Shown piece by piece: positions 33,728-42,407 of a DNA stretch of 64,000 bases (positions are counted from its first letter, which is position 1; the number at the start of each line of letters is the position of its first letter). The stretch is from Aureimonas sp. ME7. GTDB lineage: Bacteria > Pseudomonadota > Alphaproteobacteria > Rhizobiales > Rhizobiaceae. Position numbers and translations under genes: made by a program. The stretch lies in NCBI RefSeq assembly GCF_903970965.1, contig NZ_CAJCKW010000005.1:124001-188000 (forward strand), read 5' to 3'. The notes under the pieces were generated by a model. It ran no database searches. It was given only the letters and a program-made list of their open reading frames with translations, and was not told the DNA's origin.

Positions 33728-34045
33728 TCAGCGCCGATAACCAAGACACGTTGAGGCGGTCGACGCCTCCTCACCGAGCTGAAGACGGATCAGTTGCGCG
33801 ACCTCGCCATAGGTGCGCGGGCGTGCGATTACGCCAGATCCAGCACGCGCCATAATGCGTCGTAGATCCAGGTCATAGTGACGGGGGAACGGTTCACTGT
33901 CGTTCTGGAGATGCCAACACATGTCGGCAAGGGTGAACGACGATCCGTCGAGCTCGGCCGCCGCGCTCACATCGCCGTAGTCTGCATAGATTTCGAAGCG
34001 ATTGCGGAAGAACCGCCGGAGGTCGGTTGAATAGGATGTCATCAT
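33728..34045 (-). CDS. Hypothetical protein, 105 residues
   Basis: A small protein I do not recognise. It has no signal or membrane segment. Protein-like stretches are LRRFFRNRFEIYADYGDVS, FTLADMCWHLQNDSEPFPRH and PRTYGEVAQLIRLQLGEE. Composition is mixed with good aromatic content, so it looks real rather than a shadow. The start may be M1 (34045) or M2 (34042). It lies downstream of the 347-residue unknown gene on the same strand, across a 166-base gap holding a 14-bp inverted repeat. Confidence 0.6.
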   Translation of the reverse strand: MMTSYSTDLRRFFRNRFEIYADYGDVSAAAELDGSSFTLADMCWHLQNDSEPFPRHYDLDLRRIMARAGSGVIARPRTYGEVAQLIRLQLGEEASTASTCLGYRR

Positions 34046-34135
34046 GTTCTCGTTTTGTAGGTCGACGGAAACGGTGGGGACGCAAGCATAGAACCGGAGA
34101 TGGGGAGTGTCGCGATGTCAGCAGCCGAATAGAGG

Positions 34136-34197
34136 TGTAACGGTTTCCCTATTATCTGTTCTTTTTAAAGAGAATATATTTTTGGGAAACCGTTACA
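34136..34197. repeat. 14-bp perfect inverted repeat around an AT-rich core
   Basis: tgtaacggtttccc (34136-34149) and gggaaaccgttaca (34184-34197) enclose 34 mostly A/T bases with a smaller dyad (tcttt/aaaga) inside. The structure lies between two minus-strand unknown genes. It may be an operator for the downstream small gene or a recombination or replication site. No T-run follows, so it is not a clear terminator. Confidence 0.65.
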
Positions 34198-34211
34198 GCA
34201 CGGCTAGGACG

Positions 34212-35255
34212 CTAAGCAGCTTCCCCGTCTCCGGTTGTCAAAGACAGCGCTGCTGGGTTCACACAAGCCGCGGCTCGAACCTTCGCTCGATGCTTTGCGG
34301 TCCGGCGGCGTTGACCCTCTCTTCGCCGGCTATCCTGCGCCACCTGCACCGGCGACAGACATCCATGTCGCGACAGCATTTGCGCTGTGACCCGTTCACC
34401 AAACCGACTGCCGAACTCCTCGAAAGCGAGATCCTTGCGTCCGCCGGTAGAAACCTCCTGAGCGCCCGAGAGACCGAAAGACGCGGGCACATAGGCGATC
34501 TGCGGCAAGAACTCTTGAGCTGCCGCTCCCAGGACTCCGCGCTCACGATCAGAACGAAGCTCTCGGACAAGGTTTGCGCGCAGATGGGGCGATACAATAC
34601 TCAACGCCATTCGGAGCGGCAGGTGACGCAGCTCTAGACACTGTCGGCCGATCTTAGCGTGCCATGGACCTGAGGCCACCGCTAACCGAGCAAGGAGCAG
34701 CGCTCTGAACTCGTCCTGCGCCACAAGGCCGCGATAGTTCTCGACACGATACTGCGGCAGGTCCATCAAGCGATCGATCGCCAATGGCATACGGTCGCCC
34801 AGGAACTTGTTGAACTCGAGCTGCCAAGCGACTGGCGAGCCCTTTGTGCCGAACAGCTGCGACGGTCTCGGTGCATGCTTCCACACTCGACCTCCAGCGA
34901 AGCGGAAACCGAACTCGATCAGGACATCGTAAGGCACGCCGATTTCGTCGGCACGCTGACGGGCCTTCCAAAGCTGGGTCAGTGAGCTCGACGGCTTACT
35001 AAAGATTGCCATCGAGAGCGCCTTCGCTTGCTGTGCCAGCGCGACGTCGCCATTGACGCGAATGTAGTTCTTGAACTCTCGGCGATAGATCTCGGCGAAC
35101 AACTTCGTCGCGACCATTGGCGACGCGAAGCGGTAAGCAAACCATTTGCTTTGGGCGACCTCCTGTTCCCGCTCGAGAATGTCGGGCATGATCAGGCTTC
35201 TGGCCTGGATCGTGTCCAGGAGGCGCTCCCCCGCGCTGCATGAATAAAGGTGCAT
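34212..35255 (-). CDS. Hypothetical protein, 347 residues
   Basis: A soluble protein without recognised domains. It starts MHLYSCSAGERLLDTIQARS, includes EIYRREFKNYIRVNGDVAL and FNKFLGDRMPLAIDRLMDLP. It ends in a basic tail (DSRRREGQRRRTAKHRAKVR), which could contact nucleic acid. A possible helix-turn-helix near the C-terminus (AQMLSRHGCLSPVQVAQDS) is weak. The ATG at 35255 has GAGGAC upstream. It is an island gene between the restriction locus and the integrase; function unknown. Confidence 0.7.
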   Translation of the reverse strand: MHLYSCSAGERLLDTIQARSLIMPDILEREQEVAQSKWFAYRFASPMVATKLFAEIYRREFKNYIRVNGDVALAQQAKALSMAIFSKPSSSLTQLWKARQRADEIGVPYDVLIEFGFRFAGGRVWKHAPRPSQLFGTKGSPVAWQLEFNKFLGDRMPLAIDRLMDLPQYRVENYRGLVAQDEFRALLLARLAVASGPWHAKIGRQCLELRHLPLRMALSIVSPHLRANLVRELRSDRERGVLGAAAQEFLPQIAYVPASFGLSGAQEVSTGGRKDLAFEEFGSRFGERVTAQMLSRHGCLSPVQVAQDSRRREGQRRRTAKHRAKVRAAACVNPAALSLTTGDGEAA

Positions 35256-35758
35256 GTGTCCTCGCTCTCCTCGCTGCCGGCCTACTCTCCGAGCTTTTGC
35301 TCGGTTGGTAGGTCAGCTATAGCGAGATGGCCGGAGGGTTGCGTATTTTGTCGGAGAGAGCGGTGGCGCCTCGATACATGGCCTTGGGCTGCACATGCAG
35401 CCGGACGGGATTTTCCGAGCGTCCACGACCTCCTGATCACTTCTGCCTACAAGAACCGACCATAGATCACGTGGCGCGCTTTCCATATCGGCGAAAATAC
35501 CGATCTTGGCCTCTGGTCGTCAATTTGATGTAAAGGTAGCGACAAGATCCCTCTTAATTGGCCTAAGAGGAAACTAGCGGGCAGTTTCGATTTACGGATC
35601 GGCGGAGCCGTTGGGCATGGATAACATTGCTCAACCGCCAAGGAATGTTGTCACCCCATCCGAAGCGGTGGTTGCATGCCGATTCCGGTCGGCACCGAGA
35701 CGCATCTCCTTCGACTAATACGAATTCCTCTAGGACTTCGACTTTCGACGTCCTACTA
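35256..35758. other. Gene-free stretch downstream of the element 2 integrase
   Basis: About 500 bases without credible coding potential. It contains small dyads, including cctctta/taagagg (35550-35570), and lies 3' of the integrase gene and 5' of the unknown 347-residue gene. It may hold the promoter of the latter. No repeat of the tRNA sequence was seen in it. Confidence 0.5.
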
Positions 35759-36751
35759 TCAGGAAATTCGCGCTACCAGATCGTCTGCACTCAGGTGGGA
35801 ATACCGCTTCAGCATCCGAAGCTCCTTGTGCCCACTGATGGCAGAGACCTCGATCACATTTAGCCCTCGCTCGAAAAGGCGACTGACGGCTTCATGGCGC
35901 AGGTCGTGAAAGCGCAGCCCATCTACCTTCGCGTGCCTACATAGACGACGCCACATCTGCTCTAAGCTACCAGGTGAAATCGGGAACACCACGTCGTCCA
36001 GGTCGACGTCGTCACCCTTCAGTTCGCCAAGCATTTCGACCGCTCGCTTCGTCAGAGGCACCTGTCGCGGGCTACCGTTTTTCGTGACGTGGAGGGACGC
36101 GATCTGCCTCTCCAATGCTACATCTTTCCACCGGAGACCCAGAAGCTCGCCACGGCGCATCCCTGAGTCACTGGCGACGATCAGGAGGGCTTTCAAGCAT
36201 GGCGTCCGCAGCAGCGCGCAGGCGGACAACAATCGGGCTTCTTCGTCGCCCTCCAGACGACGCTCACGGGCGTTGCTGACGTGCGGGCGACGAATGCTCT
36301 TCGCCCAGTTACGAGCGAGCGGATAGCTCCAGTCCCGGATGGCGACTTCCAGGACGTGCGACAAGACTGCGATCTCTCGGAGCGCCGTCGCGGGACTGAC
36401 CGTCAGTAGACGCTCGTCTCGATATGTTGCGAAGTCTGACGCGGCGAGAGCGACCAGTGTGCGGTGCGCCAGGTCATGCCGCATGAGGACGTCGAGGCGT
36501 TGGTGCTCCTGGTCCCTCCCCCGCTTTCCTGGCGTAACCTCTCGCTGGTATCGTTCGAGAAGATCACGGAGGGTCGTGGTCTCCAGGATCTTCGTATCGG
36601 GCGCGGCACCGAAGCGGTCGACCTGCGTCTCCAGGTCTCGAGCCCAGCGCTCCGCTTCGCCTTTCGTGTCGAAGCTCTTCGCTCTCGGCTTCATACCTCG
36701 ACGGCGCACTTGGGCTTGCCATCGTCCCCTGAGCTTCCTGATCGTTGCCAC
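35759..36751 (-). CDS. Tyrosine recombinase (phage-type integrase) of element 2
   Basis: A 330-residue site-specific recombinase. The N-terminal arm-like part is ATIRKLRGRWQAQVRRRGMK. The core-binding domain spans about residues 60-160. The catalytic domain shows all hallmark residues: R in SDSGMRRGELLGLRWKD, HxxR in FHDLRHEAVSRLFERG, H in ISGHKE, and the nucleophile Y in MLKRYSHL. It is unrelated in length and sequence to the 611-residue integrase of element 1. It is probably the integrase of element 2 or of a smaller unit inside it, since it lies 4 kb from the nearest tRNA. Confidence 0.93.
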   Translation of the reverse strand: MATIRKLRGRWQAQVRRRGMKPRAKSFDTKGEAERWARDLETQVDRFGAAPDTKILETTTLRDLLERYQREVTPGKRGRDQEHQRLDVLMRHDLAHRTLVALAASDFATYRDERLLTVSPATALREIAVLSHVLEVAIRDWSYPLARNWAKSIRRPHVSNARERRLEGDEEARLLSACALLRTPCLKALLIVASDSGMRRGELLGLRWKDVALERQIASLHVTKNGSPRQVPLTKRAVEMLGELKGDDVDLDDVVFPISPGSLEQMWRRLCRHAKVDGLRFHDLRHEAVSRLFERGLNVIEVSAISGHKELRMLKRYSHLSADDLVARIS

Positions 36752-36896
36752 GTCGATCTCCTGATAGGTCTTGAAGAGATCGTCTAGGACGCCCCAGGCG
36801 CGGTCCCAAGGCTCCGTTGGGCAGAGGCTGGCTGCACGGCAGTGATGCCGAAGGCAAAGTCGCGATAAGAGTGAAGCGAACGACCAAAGCAGCTCG

Positions 36897-37295
36897 TTAG
36901 GTGCTCGACGTCGTCGGCGTCGCCGTCTCCATCTGAACCGCCCTCACCGCTTCGAGTGCCGCTAGCGCAGCGGCAACCTTGGCACGCGCCTCTTCGATGT
37001 CTGCCATCACGAGGCAGTCATTCCGCCGGATGGCCGCAAGGAAAGCGGCAAGCACGGCGGGGCAATTTGCGGCCAGACCTAGGAAGTGATCTCCGCTCGG
37101 CGCCCGTTCGCCGGACAGCCAGTTCTTCACTGTCCTCTCGTTCGCACCTGTCCAAAGGGCCACCGTCTTCACCTTCGAGGACTGGCCTTTGAGAGACGTC
37201 CGCAGAGCGGTCGAAATTAGCCGGGCGAAGGACGGTTGGGTCGGCGTCCCACGCCGCCGATTGGGCAAGGTCTTACACGACTTCGGAAAGGACAT
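36897..37295 (-). CDS. Helix-turn-helix protein beside the serine recombinase operon
   Basis: A 132-residue protein with a DNA-binding core KVKTVALWTGANERTVKNWL followed by SGERAPSGDHFLGLAANCPA. It ends in an Ala-rich helix (EEARAKVAAALAALEAV). The ATG at 37295 has AGGAG at ideal spacing; a longer start at 37340 is less likely. It is divergent from the large recombinase across under 50 bases, so it may control that operon and its own gene. 36752-36896 between it and the integrase shows no gene. Confidence 0.75.
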   Translation of the reverse strand: MSFPKSCKTLPNRRRGTPTQPSFARLISTALRTSLKGQSSKVKTVALWTGANERTVKNWLSGERAPSGDHFLGLAANCPAVLAAFLAAIRRNDCLVMADIEEARAKVAAALAALEAVRAVQMETATPTTSST

Positions 37296-37342
37296 TCCAC
37301 GCTCCTGCGCGCTGTAGTGCCGAGCGAGATACGCCGACACGA

Positions 37343-38938
37343 TTGCAACGAGCGGAGCCTAGGCGATTGAGTGGACGTGACGGATCACCGCCGACGGCCG
37401 GAAGACGCGAGGATCGGCCGCGTTGGGCAGCAGCCTACGTGCGGATGTCGACCGAAAACCAACGCTACTCAACGGAGAACCAACTGGCGGCCATTGAACG
37501 GTTTGCCGAGGCTCGGAACATCGAGATCGTCCGGGTTTACGAGGATGCCGGCAAGAGCGGCCTCAACCTAGAGGGGCGCGACGCATTCCGGCGCCTCCTC
37601 GCCGACGTAGAAAGTGGTTCCGCTGGCTTCGGCGCGATCCTGGTCTACGACGTCAGCCGCTGGGGGCGCTTCCAAAACGCCGACCACGGGGCGCATCTTG
37701 AGTTCCTGTGCGCGCGGGCGGACATCGTCGTCCACTACTGCGCCGAGCAATTTGAGAACGATGGCAGCATCGGCTCCAACCTTCTGAAGACCGTGAAGCG
37801 GGTCATGGCTGGTGAATACAGCCGCGAGCTTTCCGTGAAGGTCTTCGCCGGTCAATGCCGCCTCGTCGAGAAAGGGTATCGTCAGGGCGGGATGGCTGGC
37901 TACGGCCTTCGGCGGCTTCTGATTGACGCGAACGGCGAGCGGAAGGCTGAACTCGCAATCGGCGAGCGCAAGAGCCTTCAGACTGATCGCGTAATTCTGG
38001 TCCCCGGCCCCTCTGAAGAGGTCGAAGTGATCAAACGTATCTATCAGCTCTTCGTCGATCTAAGAATCGGAGAGCTGGAAATCGCGGCACAGCTGAACGG
38101 CGAAGGCATTTTGACTGATCTCGGACGCCCATGGACGCGGGGCACAGTTCATCAAGTGCTGACGAACCCGAAATACATCGGCGACAACGTCTTCAACCGG
38201 GTCTCATTCAAGCTAAAAATGCGCCGGGTCGTTAACACCCAGGAGCACTGGGTGCGCGCACGCGGCGCCTTCGCGCCGATCGTCGATCCCGCCGTCTTCG
38301 AGCGGGCCGCGAAGATTGTGGAGGAGCGAAGCCGAAGACTGTCCGACGACGAGCTCCTCGAACTGCTCAGGTCTCTCTTGAGAGCGCAAGGGTCCTTGTC
38401 CAGCATCGTCATCGACGAGCGCGAGGACATGCCTTCGAGTAGCGTCTATAGAAACCGGTTCGGTAGCCTGCTGCGCGCTTATCGCCTCGTCGGTTACAGC
38501 CCTCAGCGAGATTACCGTTACGTCGAGATCAACCAGCGGCTGCGAGCCATGCATCCCGACGTCGTCACCGTGGTGGTTGATGGCCTGCGCGCTGCGGGCG
38601 GCGACGTCCACGTTGATCCCGCGACGGGGCTGATCGACGTCAACGGCGAATTCACCACGTCCGTCGTCGTGGCTCGGTGCGGGGAAACGCGAGGGGCCTC
38701 GCCGCGCTGGCGCATCCGGCTCGACACAGGACTCGCGCCTGACATCACCGTCGCGATACGCATGGACAGCGGCAACGTCGCTCCCCTGGACTATTACCTG
38801 CTTCCACGTCTCGACATGACTGCGCCGAAGCTTCGACTGGCTGAGAACAACGGTCTGTCACTGGACGGCTATCGCTTCGAGACACTCGACTTCCTGTTCT
38901 CCCTTGCAGCTCGAGCCCGATTTGAGGAGGCCGCATGA
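37343..38938 (+). CDS. Large serine recombinase
   Basis: A 531-residue recombinase. The resolvase domain begins at about residue 28 with the nucleophile S36 in AAYVRMSTENQ. It includes ILVYDVSRWGRFQNADHG and FAGQCRLVEKGYRQGG. A recombinase domain follows (about 210-320), with LTNPKYIGDNVFNRVSFKLK. The last 200 residues are not a zinc/coiled-coil tail of phage type and I cannot assign them. The start is uncertain: TTG at 37343 or TTG at 37367, both before the essential first strand. It overlaps the first ParB-like gene by 4 bases (ATGA). Confidence 0.88.
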   Translation: MQRAEPRRLSGRDGSPPTAGRREDRPRWAAAYVRMSTENQRYSTENQLAAIERFAEARNIEIVRVYEDAGKSGLNLEGRDAFRRLLADVESGSAGFGAILVYDVSRWGRFQNADHGAHLEFLCARADIVVHYCAEQFENDGSIGSNLLKTVKRVMAGEYSRELSVKVFAGQCRLVEKGYRQGGMAGYGLRRLLIDANGERKAELAIGERKSLQTDRVILVPGPSEEVEVIKRIYQLFVDLRIGELEIAAQLNGEGILTDLGRPWTRGTVHQVLTNPKYIGDNVFNRVSFKLKMRRVVNTQEHWVRARGAFAPIVDPAVFERAAKIVEERSRRLSDDELLELLRSLLRAQGSLSSIVIDEREDMPSSSVYRNRFGSLLRAYRLVGYSPQRDYRYVEINQRLRAMHPDVVTVVVDGLRAAGGDVHVDPATGLIDVNGEFTTSVVVARCGETRGASPRWRIRLDTGLAPDITVAIRMDSGNVAPLDYYLLPRLDMTAPKLRLAENNGLSLDGYRFETLDFLFSLAARARFEEAA

Positions 38939-39828
38939 CTGTGGCGAAGCACACCCAAACGCAGATGGTCCCTATCGACCAAATCATCATCCTGAACCCG
39001 CGTGCCCGTAACCGGCGTAAGTTCCTGGAGGTAGTGGAGAGTATTCGAGCGGTCGGATTGAAGCGGCCGATCAGCGTCAACAGGATGATCGGCCCGGATG
39101 GCCGGCGAACCTATGGCCTCATCTGCGGTCAGGGACGGATTGAGGCTTTTCGAGAGCTTGGCCGGGCAGAGATCCCGGCCATCGTCAAAGAGGCGTCCGA
39201 GGAGGAATGCCTCATCATGAGCCTCGTCGAAAACTGCGCTCGCCGGCAGCATCGATCCGTCGACCTGCTTCAGGACGTGGCGACGCTGCGCGGGCGGGGC
39301 TACAACGACCGGCAGATCGCCGAGAAGATCGGCGCCTCGCCCGAATGGGTTAGTATGATGGCGACGCTGATCGAAAAGGGCGAGCAGCGCCTCATCGAGG
39401 CCGTGGATGTGGGAACAATCCCCATCTCGGTAGCGATCGAGATCGCCCGCGCTGACGACGAGACCATCCAACAAATGTTGGCTGAGGCCTATACCGAGGG
39501 CAGGATCTCCGGTTCCCGGTTGGTGAAGATGCGGCGCCTGATCGAGCAGAGGACGCGGCGCGGCAAACACTTGTCGACCAATCCATTCGGCAAGAAGCTG
39601 AGCAAGGCTAAGACATCTGAGGCCATTGTCCGCATCTTTCAGCAGGAGGCCGACAAGCAGCGCTTGCTCGTGAAGAAGGCTGAGGTGACGCAGACCCGCC
39701 TGCTCTTCGTCGTCGAGGCGCTCAAAACCCTACGTGCCGATGAGAACTTCGTCACGCTTCTGCGGGCCGAACGCCTCGATACCATGCCTCGGGATTTGGA
39801 GATCCGGATCGTTGGAGGCCAGGCATGA
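38935..39828 (+). CDS. ParB/RepB-like protein 1
   Basis: A 297-residue protein of the ParB/Spo0J/RepB family. The ParB N-terminal domain shows VPIDQIIILNPRARNRRKF, VGLKRPISVNRM and ICGQGRIEAFRELGRAEIPA, then MSLVENCARRQH in place of the usual ENxxR. A helix-turn-helix follows, YNDRQIAEKIGASPEWVSMM. The C-terminal part resembles RepB partition proteins. In plasmids this type binds centromere-like sites and works with a ParA ATPase, but no ParA is encoded nearby. It is coupled on both sides, to the recombinase and to the second ParB-like gene. Confidence 0.85.
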   Translation: MTVAKHTQTQMVPIDQIIILNPRARNRRKFLEVVESIRAVGLKRPISVNRMIGPDGRRTYGLICGQGRIEAFRELGRAEIPAIVKEASEEECLIMSLVENCARRQHRSVDLLQDVATLRGRGYNDRQIAEKIGASPEWVSMMATLIEKGEQRLIEAVDVGTIPISVAIEIARADDETIQQMLAEAYTEGRISGSRLVKMRRLIEQRTRRGKHLSTNPFGKKLSKAKTSEAIVRIFQQEADKQRLLVKKAEVTQTRLLFVVEALKTLRADENFVTLLRAERLDTMPRDLEIRIVGGQA

Positions 39829-40727
39829 CGAACATCGAGAGCACAAGGGACATCGCCTTCGAATCGGAATGCGTTACCGTGTCCATCGCATGCCTCCTCC
39901 CTGTCCGCCCCCCTCGGGCGTCGGTCAAGGCGAGCCACAAATACCAGCAGATCCGCACTTCTGTAATAGAGGTCGGGCTGGTGGAGCCGCCGGTGATCGC
40001 AAGGATTGTCGGCGATCCGTGCAACTTCCTCCTTCTCGATGGCCACGTGCGCGTTGAGATCCTGAAGGATCTCGGCCGAACAGAAGTTGAGTGCCTCGTC
40101 TCAACCGACGATGAGAGCTTCACCTTCAACAAGCGGATCAGTCGCCTGTCCGCAGTCCAGGAAAACGCCATGATCTTGAAGGCGATGGCTCGCGGCGTCT
40201 CAAATGAGAAGATCGCGCGTGCCCTCAGCCTCCACGTCAACAGCGTGCGTAGGAAGGCTACACTGCTCGACGGCGTCTGCCAGGAGGCGGTGTCGATGCT
40301 CAAGGACACGATGTGTCCGATGGCGGTCTTCGAGATCTTGAAGCGAATGAAACCGCTGCGCCAGATCGAGGCCACCGAGCTGATGATCGCCGCGAATAAC
40401 TATACGGTGGGTTATGCGACGGCGCTTCTGGCAGGCACACCTTCCAGCGAGCTCGCCGGCGACAGAAAGTCGAAAAAGGTGCGCAACGTCACGCCTGAGA
40501 CGATGGCTCGAATGGAGAAGGAGCTTGCCCGGCTTCAGGAGACCATGGTCGAGATCCAGGAGACTTACGGTAAGGAGCATCTCCAGCTAACCGTGATGAA
40601 GGGTTATCTCGGCAAACTTCTTAGCAATCCTCGCATCGTTCGCTACCTTCTCCAGCACAGACCGGAATACCTTGAGCACTTCCAGGCAATCGCTGAGGCC
40701 ACCACGCTGACCGACAAAGCGGCCTGA
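39825..40727 (+). CDS. ParB/RepB-like protein 2
   Basis: A 300-residue relative of the preceding protein. The N-terminal ParB-type fold is diverged: VIEVGLVEPPVIARIV, FLLLDGHVRVEILKDLGRTE. A helix-turn-helix region (VSNEKIARALSLHVNSVRRK) follows and then a RepB C-terminal-type domain (EILKRMKPLRQIEATELMI, GKLLSNPRIVRYLLQHRPEY). The ATG overlaps the upstream stop as ATGA. Two dissimilar ParB-like subunits behind a serine recombinase suggest they form a heteromeric DNA-binding partner of the recombinase rather than a partition system. Confidence 0.83.
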   Translation: MTNIESTRDIAFESECVTVSIACLLPVRPPRASVKASHKYQQIRTSVIEVGLVEPPVIARIVGDPCNFLLLDGHVRVEILKDLGRTEVECLVSTDDESFTFNKRISRLSAVQENAMILKAMARGVSNEKIARALSLHVNSVRRKATLLDGVCQEAVSMLKDTMCPMAVFEILKRMKPLRQIEATELMIAANNYTVGYATALLAGTPSSELAGDRKSKKVRNVTPETMARMEKELARLQETMVEIQETYGKEHLQLTVMKGYLGKLLSNPRIVRYLLQHRPEYLEHFQAIAEATTLTDKAA

Positions 40728-41045
40728 TCCTCTGCTGGCGCCACGTAAGGTCTTTAGCCACAATAAGCCGTATCCGCTTCGTCCCTTCTGCCAGGACAAG
40801 GGGTGCGTGCAACGACGGAGGACCTAACACTCCGGTCGGAACGGTGACGCTGCGCTCACCTGCTGGCGCGAACCGCAGTTTCAGCCTCGATTCCGACGGT
40901 CCGCGCTAGCCGCTCGCATCTCAATCTGAGCGGTCGTGCCGGGATCGTGGCTGATTTTTCGAATTCTGCGCCGGCGTTCTAGGAAGCGTCGCAAAGAACC
41001 CAAAGCAGATATTGCCTCAAGTCAGTGTATTTGCTGGGAAATCGG
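40728..41045. other. Gene-free right end of element 2
   Basis: About 320 bases between the second ParB-like gene and tRNA-Ser copy 2. No coding frame and no obvious terminator. A long GC-rich part turns AT-richer near 40950-41040. Attachment or recombinase target sequences are expected here but none can be identified. Confidence 0.5.
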
Positions 41046-41135
41046 CGGCGGAGAGGGAGGGATTTGAACCCCCGATACCCTTGCGAGTATGCCGCATTTC
41101 GAGTGCGGTGCATTCAACCACTCTGCCACCTCTCC
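41046..41135 (-). tRNA. tRNA-Ser (anticodon CGA), copy 2
   Basis: Body (41049-41135) identical to copy 1, anticodon CGA at 41101-41099. The three bases after the discriminator are CCG, not CCA, so maturation would need CCA addition. The upstream flank gtccgaggtcgat is shared with copy 1; beyond it the flanks remain related but diverge. It borders the rplU region and is probably the resident chromosomal gene. Confidence 0.95.
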
Positions 41136-41486
41136 GTCCGAGGTCGATCCCGAGGGATCAAAAGCATGCGCTGTAAGGCGTGGTCGACGCCGATCGGCGC
41201 GAGCGCTCTGTAACAAAACGTCGGATGGTTTTACAAGGGGCAATCGTCGGCAATCATCGCAGCCTGGCGACGGCGTCCCGCTCCGGTCAACGCGACGGCG
41301 GCGAACCCTTGTTGCGAGCGCTCGAGTTCACTTGACCTTTGCCCCCTCAAGGGCTAGGCAACGCGCGTCGATAGCCATGCCTCGGATCCCATCGAGCCTT
41401 GGTGAGCGGCTTCGGCATCGTCAAGAAACAAAAGAAGACGACCCGTGCGCCCTGACGCGCGAGAGTCGGACCCAAGAGGCAAGATG
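41136..41486. other. Divergent leader region of tRNA-Ser copy 2 and rplU
   Basis: About 350 bases carrying the promoter of the tRNA on the minus strand and of rplU on the plus strand. The part next to the tRNA (41136-41210) aligns with 24331-24410 with scattered differences. No gene was found. Confidence 0.5.
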
Positions 41487-41894
41487 ATGTTTGCAGTGAT
41501 CAAGACCGGCGGAAAGCAGTACCGCGTCGCCGCCAACGACCAGTTCGAGATCGAGCGCCTTCCCGGTGCGGCGGGCGACAGCGTGTCGTTCACCGAAGTC
41601 CTGATGGTCGGCTCTACGATCGGCGCGCCCTTCGTGGCCGGCGCCACCGTCGTCGGCGAGATCGTCGAACAGACGCGCGGCCCGAAGGTGATCTCCTTCA
41701 AGAAGCGTCGTCGCCAGAATTCCAAGCGCACCCGCGGCCATCGCCAAGATCTGACGCTGATCCGCATCTCGGAGATCCTGACCGACGGCAAGGCGCCCGA
41801 GGCGAAGGCCGCCAAGGCCGAGACCGCCGGCGAGGAGACCGCTGCCAAGAAGCCTCGCGCTGCCAAGAAGAAGGCCGAAGGCGAAGAGGCCTGA
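41487..41894 (+). CDS. rplU: Ribosomal protein bL21
   Basis: A 135-residue large-subunit protein that contacts 23S rRNA. It starts [15 protein letters not shown] and carries the family motif [16 protein letters not shown]. An Ala/Lys/Glu-rich tail (about residues 105-135) extends it beyond the roughly 103-residue E. coli protein, common in Hyphomicrobiales. ATG codons occur in tandem at 41484 and 41487; the second gives the conserved start. It is first of the rplU-rpmA pair. Confidence 0.96.
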   Translation: MFAVIKTGGKQYRVAANDQFEIERLPGAAGDSVSFTEVLMVGSTIGAPFVAGATVVGEIVEQTRGPKVISFKKRRRQNSKRTRGHRQDLTLIRISEILTDGKAPEAKAAKAETAGEETAAKKPRAAKKKAEGEEA

Positions 41895-42013
41895 GACATG
41901 TCCGAGGGAGCCTTGCGGCTTCCTCCCCGTTGAGACGCAAACACACTTCCAGCGCTCGTGCGGCGCCTTCCTCGAAGGCCCCGGGCGCATCCCGAGATCA
42001 GGAGATCTGAGAC

Positions 42014-42283
42014 ATGGCACACAAGAAAGCTGGCGGTTCTTCCCGCAACGGTCGCGATTCCGAGTCCAAGCGCCTCGGCGTGAAGAAGTTCGGCGGTGAA
42101 GCCGTGATTTCCGGCAACATCCTCGTGCGTCAGCGCGGTACGCGCTGGCACCCGGGTGCCAATGTCGGCATCGGCCGCGACCACACCCTCTTCGCTGTCG
42201 CCGACGGCACCGTGACCTTCCAGCGCAAGGCGCAGGGGCGAACCTACGTGTCCGTCATGCCGAAAGCCGAAGCCGCCGAGTGA
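42014..42283 (+). CDS. rpmA: Ribosomal protein bL27
   Basis: An 89-residue large-subunit protein whose N-terminus reaches the peptidyl-transferase centre. It begins [20 protein letters not shown] and contains [20 protein letters not shown], both conserved. AGGAGATCTGAGAC precedes the ATG. It lies 119 bases after rplU and is closed by the terminator at 42359. Confidence 0.98.
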   Translation: MAHKKAGGSSRNGRDSESKRLGVKKFGGEAVISGNILVRQRGTRWHPGANVGIGRDHTLFAVADGTVTFQRKAQGRTYVSVMPKAEAAE

Positions 42284-42358
42284 CCGGTTGCTTCAGAGCG
42301 CCGGCGTCCCACCGACCCGGCCTTTGAACGACGCAGCAGTCGGACAAGGAACAAGAAC

Positions 42359-42394
42359 CGGGGAGATGGGCCGCCATCTCCCCGTTTTCTTGTT
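42359..42394 (+). terminator. Rho-independent terminator of rplU-rpmA
   Basis: cggggagatgg pairs with ccatctccccg across a 4-base loop, followed by ttttcttgtt. It starts 76 bases after the rpmA stop and just before the acetyltransferase gene, whose ribosome site overlaps its end. Confidence 0.85.
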
Positions 42395-42407
42395 TCGGAG
42401 GGGTCCG

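Noticed and set aside
38935-40727. ParB-like pair as a plasmid partition locus
   Set aside because: No ParA, no replication initiator and no visible centromere repeats; the pair is coupled to a recombinase instead.
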